Of a stretch of 50,781 nt of DNA, positions 17,757-25,761 are shown in pieces. The notes beneath the pieces are model-generated. The model did no database searches, was not told the origin of the DNA, and saw only the letters and a program-made list of their open reading frames with translations. The position numbers and the translations under genes were made by a program. Location: positions 7,752-58,532 of the forward strand of contig DBWZ01000069.1 in NCBI GenBank assembly GCA_002309345.1, written 5' to 3'. This DNA is from Pseudobutyrivibrio sp. UBA1225. Its GTDB lineage: Bacteria > Bacillota > Clostridia > Lachnospirales > Lachnospiraceae. Positions within the stretch are counted from its first letter, which is position 1, and each line of letters begins with the position of its first letter.

Positions 17757-17939
17757 TCTCTTCCCCGCCCAATATGCAGATTACTACCCAACGACCTCTC
17801 TCCAAATCATTAATTGCGATAGTAACACCATGCTAAATATTTTACCCCATATGTATGTTTTTTCTGTTACTGTGAATAGTATTTCAAACCATAAAATGAT
17901 AAAATTTAAAAAGAAAACTATAAATTTTGGGGGACTAGA

Positions 17940-19556
17940 ATGAATCGACCAATACTAAACAACAAACTTTATCTATATCTGACAGAATTTTTTGCCGGTA
18001 TGTCAATCATGGCAGTTGAGCTTGGTGCTAGCCGCCTACTTGCCCCATACTTTAGTTCTTCGCAGATTGTATGGACCATTATCATCGGAACTATCATGAT
18101 TGCCATGGCTCTCGGAAACATCTACGGCGGAAAATCTGCCGACAAAAATCCAAATCCAGACAAGCTTTATAGTCGAATTCTTATTGCCGCAATTTGGATT
18201 GCTGCAATTCCCGTGGTGGGCAAATACATAATTGTTGGCATATCTGCCCTTTTGATATTTTCTATAAACAACAACTTTCTTGTGGTTGCAGCCTTTGCTG
18301 CCTGCATGATAATATTCGTATTTCCGTTATTTTTGCTAGGAACAGTTACCCCATCTCTTGTTAAGTTTACAGTTGATAGCTTAGATGACAATGGAAGTGT
18401 CGTGGGCAAGCTTAATGCAAGCAATACTATCGGCAGCATAATCGGCACCTTCGTGCCAACGTTTATCAGCATTCCTGCAGTGGGTACATCCATTACATTT
18501 TTGATTTTTGCTGCTATTTTGCTGATTCTTTGTGTGATATATTTTGTATCCTCCAAGATAAATTTTTCCAAGGCCAAGAAGGTACCAATTAGCATCATTC
18601 TTTTTGTTATTTGCTGCGTTCTTGGCCAGAGCACCAGCTTTGCCTTTTGGGAAGACAATCTTACTTACGAGGGCGAATCCATTTATAATTACCTGCAAGT
18701 ATCACAAAGCGGTCAGCATGTTATCCTTTCAACCAACGTGCTGTTCGGTACTCAGTCTGTCTACATCAAGGAAAAGGGACCTACCGGCTTTTACTACGAT
18801 CACGCTATGGCAGCGGTCTATATGGCAGAGGCTGAAAATGATGATACAACAGATATTTTAATTCTTGGAAATGGTTCTGGGACCTATGCTACCCAATGTT
18901 CTAGATACTTCGATAACGTAAACATCACCGGCGTGGAAATTGATGGCAAGATTACTGATTTGGCTCACAAATATTTCGGGATGCCTACAGATCTACCTGT
19001 TTACACCTACGATGGTAGAGCCTATCTGAACGCCTCAAAAGACAAGTATGATGTTATTATGGTGGACGCATATCAGGATATTACTATCCCATTTCAGATG
19101 TCATCAAAAGAGTTTTTTACACTTGTGGCAGACCATCTCACTGACAATGGAATTATGGTTGTAAATTTAAATATGCGAAGTGATACAAAGGGAAATATCA
19201 ATGAATACTTGGCAGACACTATTGGAAGCGTTTTTCCTAATATTGTCACCACAGATGTTCAAGGAAATTCTAATAGAATTCTTTTTGCTAGCCGCAATTC
19301 GGATGTGGATATGATAAAGACTCTCACGGCCAAAACAAACACCGAATCCAACAAAGATTTGGTGTACATGATGAGCAAAGTCATCTACAATCTAGAGCCT
19401 TACAAGGCAGGAAATTTGGTGATGACTGACGACAAAGCACCAGTTGAGCTCCTTGGTATGAAGGTTATAGATGAGCTAATTAAAGATGAAGTCTCTTACT
19501 ATAAACAAATATACCAAGAAGAAGGTCTCAAAGGGCTTATGGACAGTATGAACTGA
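17940..19556 (+). CDS. Membrane-anchored spermidine-synthase-like protein
   Basis: A 538-residue fusion: residues 1-230 hold about seven hydrophobic helices (MSIMAVELGASRLLAPYF, MIIFVFPLFLLGTVTPSLV, IGSIIGTFVPTFISIPAVG). Residues 280-480 are a Rossmann methyltransferase-like domain of the spermidine synthase family (ILILGNGSGTYATQCSRYF, VEIDGKI, YDVIMVDAYQDITIPFQMSS). Such proteins are annotated fused MFS/spermidine synthase; whether they are true aminopropyltransferases is often doubtful. It is the only plus-strand gene in the first 27 kb, divergent from the cyclase. A GGGGG site precedes the ATG. No polyamine gene lies nearby. Confidence 0.82.
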   Translation: MNRPILNNKLYLYLTEFFAGMSIMAVELGASRLLAPYFSSSQIVWTIIIGTIMIAMALGNIYGGKSADKNPNPDKLYSRILIAAIWIAAIPVVGKYIIVGISALLIFSINNNFLVVAAFAACMIIFVFPLFLLGTVTPSLVKFTVDSLDDNGSVVGKLNASNTIGSIIGTFVPTFISIPAVGTSITFLIFAAILLILCVIYFVSSKINFSKAKKVPISIILFVICCVLGQSTSFAFWEDNLTYEGESIYNYLQVSQSGQHVILSTNVLFGTQSVYIKEKGPTGFYYDHAMAAVYMAEAENDDTTDILILGNGSGTYATQCSRYFDNVNITGVEIDGKITDLAHKYFGMPTDLPVYTYDGRAYLNASKDKYDVIMVDAYQDITIPFQMSSKEFFTLVADHLTDNGIMVVNLNMRSDTKGNINEYLADTIGSVFPNIVTTDVQGNSNRILFASRNSDVDMIKTLTAKTNTESNKDLVYMMSKVIYNLEPYKAGNLVMTDDKAPVELLGMKVIDELIKDEVSYYKQIYQEEGLKGLMDSMN

Positions 19557-19578
19557 TTATCAAAACTGCCCCGTGTAT

Positions 19579-19848
19579 TTATATAATAACCGCCGCAGCC
19601 ATTATAAACGATACAATCTTAAACACTGCAAAGGCTGCTGGAGCAAGTATTATGCAGGCAATAATTATTAGTATTGTTCCTATCTTTTTCTTCTTTTTGG
19701 ACTCGGTGACGGAGCCGTTGGCTGCCAGCGCCACTCCACCTATTAAAGAAACAATTCCAAATCCAATTAAACCTAATACAAAGCATACTAATCCAATTGC
19801 AATAGCTCCAAGCAATAAATTAACCAATAAAATTCCTATAAATGCCAT
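19579..19848 (-). CDS. Small two-part membrane protein
   Basis: Unrecognised 89-residue protein. A long hydrophobic, glycine-rich N-terminal part (two helices, GAIAIGLVCFVLGLIGFGIV and SLIGGVALAAN), a central lysine run (ESKKKKKIG) that should lie in the cytoplasm, then one or two further helices (TILIIIACIILAPAAFAVF). AAAGGAG precedes the ATG. It follows the acylphosphatase gene by 14 bases and may be co-transcribed. Confidence 0.65.
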   Translation of the reverse strand: MAFIGILLVNLLLGAIAIGLVCFVLGLIGFGIVSLIGGVALAANGSVTESKKKKKIGTILIIIACIILAPAAFAVFKIVSFIMAAAVII

Positions 19849-19862
19849 AATTACTCCTTTGA

Positions 19863-20141
19863 CTAATACTGAATAATAAAACTACGTTCGTCATCCTCTA
19901 CAGGGATACTTTCTTTTGCCAAATCTGCTATGTCAATAAATCTGTCTTGCGCCAAGGCTCTGAGAAACATATATATCTCCTGCTCTTTTCCTTGCACCTC
20001 GGCAACCACAGTACCATCATATTCGTTTTTCACATAGCCTGTCAAACGAAATTGGTTTGCCACATGACTTGCCTTGTAGCGAAATCCAACGCCTTGGACT
20101 CGACCTGAAAATATCATTTTGTATCTGACTATATCTTTCAT
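19863..20141 (-). CDS. acyP: Acylphosphatase
   Basis: Hydrolyses acyl phosphates such as carbamoyl phosphate and 1,3-bisphosphoglycerate. The 92-residue protein has both family signatures: GRVQGVGFRYKA (the phosphate loop with catalytic arginine) and GYVKNEYDGTVVAEVQG (catalytic asparagine in VKN). AAAGGAAT precedes the ATG. It lies just downstream of the AT-rich coiled-coil gene, so it marks the return to core-genome composition. Confidence 0.93.
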   Translation of the reverse strand: MKDIVRYKMIFSGRVQGVGFRYKASHVANQFRLTGYVKNEYDGTVVAEVQGKEQEIYMFLRALAQDRFIDIADLAKESIPVEDDERSFIIQY

Positions 20142-20186
20142 TAAAATTTATTCCTTTGCTGTAAATTATTAAGCTTTTTTATTTGT

Positions 20187-22118
20187 TCACCATTGCGGGC
20201 TGTTCATACTTATCTCAGATGTAATACTTTTCATAGAAGGCGAAGATATAGGTTGATTATCTGGATTATTACTTGTGCTAGGATATACTGAATCAGCAAA
20301 TCCACCATTAGGAAACAAACCTATTACATCCTTATGCTCGTCCTTTTTATTTGCTGGATTTGCACTTTCTTCTATATTTTTTTCATCCCACAGCTCGTCG
20401 TTTTCATTATAAAGCGCGCGGTATTCTTGTTGAAGCTCGTTGTATTTGTTTTGAAGCTCGTTGTATTCTTGTTGAACATTCTCTTTTTCTCGTTGAAGCT
20501 TGTTGTTTTCATCCCACAGCACGTCGTTTTCTTGTTGAACCTCGCCGTTTTCTTGTTGAAGCTTGTTGAGTTTCTTTTGAAGCTCGTTGTTTCTGTTTTG
20601 AAGCTCGTTGTATGCTTTCCAAAACTCGAAGAATTTCTTTTGAAGATAGTCGTTTCCTTCTCGAAGATTGGTGATTTTCTCTTTTCTATTTTTAAGTGCA
20701 TTCTGAAGCTTGATGAATCCATTTTTTAAATTTACCAATTCAGCCCGAAGCATATTGAATCCATTTATTTGAACCTCAATTTGATCTAATGACTGGCTGT
20801 TTTCACTCTTAAGCTCAAGTTGTTTTGATTCACGAAGGAGCTCGCCGTATCTGTTTTGAAACTCGTTTTTTTCTTTACAAAGCTTGTTGTTTGCTTTCCA
20901 AAGCTCGGTGAGTTTCTTTTGAAGCTCGCCGTTTTCTTGTTGAAACTCCGTAATTTTCAGTTCTTGCTCAATAATGCCCTCAAAAAGCTGGGTGTTTTCA
21001 TGGTTAAGCTCGCTGAGTTCTTTCACTTTATTTTCAAGTATTATCTGAAGCTCGGTGAGTTCTTTTCCTTTATTTTCATGTGTATTTCGAAGCTCGGTGA
21101 GTTCTTTTTCTTTATCTTCAAGTATTTTCCGAAGCTCGGTGAGTTCTTTTTCTTTATCTTCAAGTATTTTCTGAAGCTCGGTGAATTCTTTTCTTTTATT
21201 TTTAAGTGCCTTCCGAAGCTTGGTGTTGTTATTTTGTTCATCTTTAAATGCTTCCTTTAGCTTGGTAAGTTCCTCGTCTTTTTCTTCAAGTGCATTCTTA
21301 AGCTCAGTGCGTTCTTTTCCTTTATTTTCAATAACTTTCTTTAGCTCGGTGAGTTCTTTTTCGTTATCTTCAAGTATTATCTGAAGCTCGGTGAGTTCTT
21401 TTCCTTTATTTTCAAGTGCATTCCGAAGCTCAGTAAGTTCTTTTCCTTTAGTTTTTAGTTCATCCTGAAGCTTAATGAGTTCATTGCCTTGATTTTTTAG
21501 TTCATCCTGAAGCTTAATGAGTTCATTGCCTTGATTTTTTAGTTCATCCCGAAGCTTAGTGAGTTCATTTTCTTTATTTTTTAGTTCATCCCGAAGCTTG
21601 GTGTTGTTATTTTGTTCATCTTTAAATGCTTCCTTTAGCTTAGTAAGTTCCTCGTCTTTTTCTTCAAGTATTTTCTGAAGCTCGGTGAGTTCTTTTCCTT
21701 TATTTTCATGTTCATTCCGAAGCTCGGTAAGTTCTTTTCCTTTATTTTTTAGTTCATCCCGAAGCTTGCTGTTTTCTTTTTCTAGAACTCCAAGTCTATT
21801 TGATGATGATTCAGATGCATTGGATACCTTTTTCTGTTCAGATACATTTTTAGTTTTATAAAAAGTTTCAAACGAATTTCTAAACTTTATAAAAAAATCA
21901 TAACTATTTAATTCTCTAATTAACTCACTATTATCATTACTATTTAACTCAATTTGTAATTTATCATAATTTTTATCATAATAGAGACTTATAATTTTTT
22001 TTTGTAAAGCTGCAGCCTCTACTGTTAATACTCCAGCATTTTCCGAATTTTTACTTCTTTTATTTGATGTATTACCTATATTTGATCTTTTTCTTTTTAT
22101 CCCTTTATTTGATTCCAT
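20187..22118 (-). CDS. Coiled-coil repeat protein with basic N-terminus
   Basis: No family recognised. The 643 residues start with a basic cluster (KRKR at 8-11, KRSK at 20-23) spaced like a bipartite nuclear-localisation signal, followed by a short globular-looking stretch (about 30-95). Residues 125-374 are 17 full and one partial copies of a 14-residue (two-heptad) unit of the type NKGKELTELRNALE. A second, less regular coiled coil rich in ELQ/NKLQ runs to about 590. The tail is a serine/proline-rich disordered segment ending ISMNSPQW. No signal peptide, membrane helix or cysteine pattern. Its GGAGG site is 13 bases from the ATG. It is the third gene of a co-directional AT-rich trio, 60 bases after the second. 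Confidence 0.8.
   Translation of the reverse strand: MESNKGIKRKRSNIGNTSNKRSKNSENAGVLTVEAAALQKKIISLYYDKNYDKLQIELNSNDNSELIRELNSYDFFIKFRNSFETFYKTKNVSEQKKVSNASESSSNRLGVLEKENSKLRDELKNKGKELTELRNEHENKGKELTELQKILEEKDEELTKLKEAFKDEQNNNTKLRDELKNKENELTKLRDELKNQGNELIKLQDELKNQGNELIKLQDELKTKGKELTELRNALENKGKELTELQIILEDNEKELTELKKVIENKGKERTELKNALEEKDEELTKLKEAFKDEQNNNTKLRKALKNKRKEFTELQKILEDKEKELTELRKILEDKEKELTELRNTHENKGKELTELQIILENKVKELSELNHENTQLFEGIIEQELKITEFQQENGELQKKLTELWKANNKLCKEKNEFQNRYGELLRESKQLELKSENSQSLDQIEVQINGFNMLRAELVNLKNGFIKLQNALKNRKEKITNLREGNDYLQKKFFEFWKAYNELQNRNNELQKKLNKLQQENGEVQQENDVLWDENNKLQREKENVQQEYNELQNKYNELQQEYRALYNENDELWDEKNIEESANPANKKDEHKDVIGLFPNGGFADSVYPSTSNNPDNQPISSPSMKSITSEISMNSPQW
20997..21746 (-). 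repeat. 42-bp coding minisatellite
   Basis: About 18 tandem 42-bp units encode the 14-residue coiled-coil repeat. Several adjacent units are nearly identical in DNA (for example around 21090-21180 and 21460-21550). One block of about three units (encoding EEKDEELTKLKEAFKDEQ) occurs twice, which points to recent unit duplication. All length changes stay in frame. Confidence 0.9.
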
Positions 22119-22178
22119 TTTACTGACTTAACCTCCATTAAAAAATTAATCTTTAATTATACTATTCGAGACTCAACC

Positions 22179-25100
22179 TTAACCCAGATAAAATTTCATA
22201 TTATTTAGCTCGGTTTGATATTTAGATTTTGACAGTGCATTAGAAAATTTAGTTTTTTTTGACGGTGTTTCAGAAGACGTCGACGTTCCGGAATTGTATG
22301 GCATATTGGATAAAGAATAATTCGTATGAGACATCCTCTCTGAAATTTTTTCACTCTCTGAAATTTTTTCACTCTCTGAAATTTTTTCAAATTTTCTTTT
22401 TTTATTTTGCGTTGCATTTTTTTCCTGTGTTTCTTGTGTATCCGCAATTTTTTTCAGTGCTTCTTGTGTGTCTGCAATTTTATGCCTATAATCACTATTT
22501 GACGACTCCAGCTTTCTTTTCCTATCATCCAATAAACTATTCTTTTTTTCTAATTCTGTATTTTGATTAGAAAATTTTTCGTCTGAAGACTTAAGTTCCT
22601 TTAAAATATGTAACATATTTTCAAAATTACTTTTTAATACTTTTAAATTTTCATTATGTTCACTAATCTTCGTTGTTGAATTATTTAAGTTATTTTCCAA
22701 TATGGCATTTTCTTTACCTAATTTCATAATATAATCTTGTAAAAATTTAATTAACTCGTCTCTATTTTTAATGTTATTAAAATCACTTACATTTAAATCG
22801 TTTAATAATTTGTTGATTATATCGATGAGCTCATTTTCCTTCTTATTTAATGCTTCAACTTCATATATTTCTTTATCTGATAAAACAGTGTTCCCATGTT
22901 CATTTGCCGTTATTTGGTTATCATTTGTTGGTTCACCATTTGTCTCGTCAATATCCATTACTGTATTTTTAGACTCATCTTCGGGTTTATTTACGTTAGG
23001 CGTAACAACATGATTATCCTCAGACTCATTTAACGCACCATCAGATACCTGATTAGATTGGTCAATCGTCTTACCATTATCCCTTAATGTATTTTCATCA
23101 TCTATTTTATCAATATTTTTATTTTTAGACTCATCTTCGGGTTTATTTACGTTAGACGTAACAACATGATTATCCTTAGACTCATTTAAAGCACCATCAG
23201 ATTCCTGATTAGATTGGTCATTTGTCTCGTCAATATCCATTACTGTATTTTTAGACTCATCTTCGGGTTTATTTACGTTAGGCGTAACACCATGATTAAC
23301 CTCAGGAACATTTATAGCATCATCAGTTTCCAAATTAAAATCGTCAAATTGCGTATCAATATTCATTTCTAAATTAGACCTAGAGGTACCTTGAAATCTA
23401 TTATCGTCTTTTTCAGTATGATGCTTTTTAAAATAATCATCTGCAAAAGCATACACACAACTAAAATATTTTTCAGCTAATATTTCATCAAAAGGATTTT
23501 TTTTAACAACGTTTTTTAGCATAGTGTTAGCAATATTTAAAAAATAGTTAAAATCATCAAATTTGCAATTAGGCTTATTAGAAAAATATTTTTCGCAAAT
23601 TTCATAAATATTATCTTTTTTAACAGCTTTTAAAAGTTCATCATCATTAACATATGCTCCAGTAAGATGCTTATCAATAATAAGTTCTTCTCTTTGGGAA
23701 TCCAAAAGATTTAAAAATAGATTTGCATTTTCTTTTGCCCTCTTTGCATGTTTTCCTTTAAAAGAAGCAATAATTTTATTGATTTCGGTCCCAAAGAATT
23801 CTATATTTGGCTTTTTTTTCGAAGAATAATTAGTAATAACTTCTTTACTATTTTTATCTAAGCTATATGCTTCAACGGCTTTTGGCAATACTACTGTACC
23901 AAGCCAATAATCAAAAGGTACTTTATTACTCTTTTCTTTAATGTTCTTTTCTTTGGTACTCTTTTCTTTGGTACTCTTTTCTTTATTACTCTTTTCTTTA
24001 TCCGTTCTTAATCTATCATTATCAGCTTTTTTTGTTTTATCATTAAGAATTCTTTCCAGATATAATCCTTTGAATGGATTATTTTTAAAGCAAGTTCTAT
24101 ATACTTTACTTATATTCGATAATTCTTCCGCTGTTTTAGATATAATCGATTTCAATTCTTCCTGAGTTAAAGATTCTTCCTGAGTTAAAGACTCTTGTTG
24201 CTCTATTTGCGGTTTTATTTCTTTAAAATATTTTTGCATCGTTTCTATCGCAAATTCTTCCGCCATTTTTAGATTGACTTTATCGACATTTTCTATTTGG
24301 GGATATTTTTCATTAATAAATTTTTTAAAATTTTTAAAATGTACTTTTAAATCTTTGTTTACGCTTTGATGTTGCTTTCGTAAATAATTTTTGTATGCAT
24401 CTTTTTGCTCGTTATTTAAAAAACCATTTTTAAGCTCAATGGCATAATCATTGATTGCCTTCTTAACTTCATTATTATTAACATTATCTCTTTCTAGCAA
24501 TAGGATTTCTCTTACCCACGATAGTACAGTTATATTATTATCTGCCTCTTTTTCATATAGTCCTTCAAATGGATTTTTATTAAAACACCCCATAAAAATT
24601 CTACAAATATGATTTAATTCTGCCGACACTGAATAAAGTCTCTTTTTAACTGTTTCAACATCCCAATTTTTATTTTCGGTAAGACGCATTCGGTATATTG
24701 CATATAGTTTCACCATTTCGCTATTTACATCTTCAAGAGTTTTAATATTAGAAAATTTTTTATTTTGTTTAACCAGATAGTCCATAAATTTCCTAAATTG
24801 ATTAAAATAAGTTATTGTATGTTTTGGATCTGGCAATTTCTTAATATATTTATCGCATTTTAATTGCTGCTCACTAGTCAATAATTTATAAATACCCTCT
24901 TCAGCCATTTTTGATAACAAATCTGAGTTATATTTTTTCAATAAAACCATAATAAAATTTTTTATATTATACTCGAACAATTTGCTATCTTTTTTTTGCA
25001 GATTACTTTCTAAATGTTCTTTGATTTCTTTTGTAACTTGTGCATATTTTTTATTTATAGATATCTTTTCATTCACATACTCATTAATTTTATTTAGAAT

Positions 25101-25673
25101 TGCGACTTTATCTGAATTTTCATTGACAATTTTATTAAATTCTTGCTCTAAATTTTTCTTTATTTCTTGATTATTATTTTTTTCTGTTATTTCATCAATC
25201 TTGTCAAATAATATTGTCCTGATTAGCACTTTATTAAGCGGATTACTTGTTATAAGATTTTTATCTAAAAAACCTGTAAATAATTTATCAGCCACTCGTA
25301 AACGTCCATCTAAATGGAAAAATGTTTTATTTATAAATTCTTTATGATATTTATCACCTTTAATTTTTTCTTTAAAACTTTCCATATTATTTTTACTATG
25401 TGATACAATCATTTCCGATATAATATTATCGCAAACTCTAATAATATCTTCTTCTGTCGTATTCTTTAAACGATCATCATCATCTGATTTTCTGTCCCCT
25501 GGGGGAATTATAATTTCGCTTTCCCTTTTTGTATCAATATGATTCAAAAAATCAACTGCTTGACCCCTAGATTTTGTTGTATATTTTTCTTTAATTTTTT
25601 CTTTAAATACTTCTTTAATGTTTTCTCCATGTAGTTGTTTTGTATCATATTTTGTATCATATTCTATAATCAT
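22179..25673 (-). CDS. Large AT-rich protein with duplicated helical domains and coiled coil
   Basis: No family recognised. In the 1164 residues I see two domain types, each duplicated. Type A is at about 20-160 and 630-745 (compare AVDFLNHIDTKRESEII with ANLFLNLLDSQREELII). Type B is at about 265-375 and 419-540 (compare FNQFRKFMDYL with FKNFKKFINEK). All four end in an NPF/NPL motif, for example CFNKNPFEGLY and CFKNNPFKGLY. Residues 560-585 are a lysine-rich KEKS repeat. Residues 760-960 are acidic low complexity with three copies of NVNKPEDESKN, then a coiled coil (about 965-1090) and a basic, serine-rich tail (NKKRKFEKISESEKISE). No export signal. AAGGAG precedes the ATG. Confidence 0.8.
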   Translation of the reverse strand: MIIEYDTKYDTKQLHGENIKEVFKEKIKEKYTTKSRGQAVDFLNHIDTKRESEIIIPPGDRKSDDDDRLKNTTEEDIIRVCDNIISEMIVSHSKNNMESFKEKIKGDKYHKEFINKTFFHLDGRLRVADKLFTGFLDKNLITSNPLNKVLIRTILFDKIDEITEKNNNQEIKKNLEQEFNKIVNENSDKVAILNKINEYVNEKISINKKYAQVTKEIKEHLESNLQKKDSKLFEYNIKNFIMVLLKKYNSDLLSKMAEEGIYKLLTSEQQLKCDKYIKKLPDPKHTITYFNQFRKFMDYLVKQNKKFSNIKTLEDVNSEMVKLYAIYRMRLTENKNWDVETVKKRLYSVSAELNHICRIFMGCFNKNPFEGLYEKEADNNITVLSWVREILLLERDNVNNNEVKKAINDYAIELKNGFLNNEQKDAYKNYLRKQHQSVNKDLKVHFKNFKKFINEKYPQIENVDKVNLKMAEEFAIETMQKYFKEIKPQIEQQESLTQEESLTQEELKSIISKTAEELSNISKVYRTCFKNNPFKGLYLERILNDKTKKADNDRLRTDKEKSNKEKSTKEKSTKEKNIKEKSNKVPFDYWLGTVVLPKAVEAYSLDKNSKEVITNYSSKKKPNIEFFGTEINKIIASFKGKHAKRAKENANLFLNLLDSQREELIIDKHLTGAYVNDDELLKAVKKDNIYEICEKYFSNKPNCKFDDFNYFLNIANTMLKNVVKKNPFDEILAEKYFSCVYAFADDYFKKHHTEKDDNRFQGTSRSNLEMNIDTQFDDFNLETDDAINVPEVNHGVTPNVNKPEDESKNTVMDIDETNDQSNQESDGALNESKDNHVVTSNVNKPEDESKNKNIDKIDDENTLRDNGKTIDQSNQVSDGALNESEDNHVVTPNVNKPEDESKNTVMDIDETNGEPTNDNQITANEHGNTVLSDKEIYEVEALNKKENELIDIINKLLNDLNVSDFNNIKNRDELIKFLQDYIMKLGKENAILENNLNNSTTKISEHNENLKVLKSNFENMLHILKELKSSDEKFSNQNTELEKKNSLLDDRKRKLESSNSDYRHKIADTQEALKKIADTQETQEKNATQNKKRKFEKISESEKISESEKISERMSHTNYSLSNMPYNSGTSTSSETPSKKTKFSNALSKSKYQTELNNMKFYLG
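22940..23300 (-). repeat. Imperfect long repeats in the 1164-residue protein gene
   Basis: Three copies of a segment encoding a VNKPEDESKN core, near 22970-23010, 23125-23165 and 23245-23290. Two carry the DIDET extension and two the SDGALNES extension. DNA identity between copies is high, suggesting recent duplication. Confidence 0.8.
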
Positions 25674-25761
25674 TTTTCCATGCTCCTTAAATTATATAAC
25701 CTAAATTGTTTTTAAAATTGTTTTAGAATTAGTTTAATACCAACTAAATTATGAATTATGC

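Noticed and set aside
20334..21384. Several plus-strand ORFs of 67-134 codons, rich in Leu/Phe/Val, over the coiled-coil gene
   Set aside because: They are antisense shadows of the 42-bp repeats: Lys/Glu/Leu codons read backwards give Phe/Leu/Val. No ribosome sites, and the minus-strand frame is continuous for 643 codons.
20997..21746. Regularly spaced repeats resembling a CRISPR array
   Set aside because: Units are contiguous with no unique spacers, have a 42-bp period and encode an uninterrupted coiled coil; no cas genes nearby.
22179..25673. Active tyrosine recombinase
   Set aside because: The NPF-ended helical repeats recall integrase core-binding domains, but no catalytic R...HxxR...Y domain can be found anywhere in the protein.
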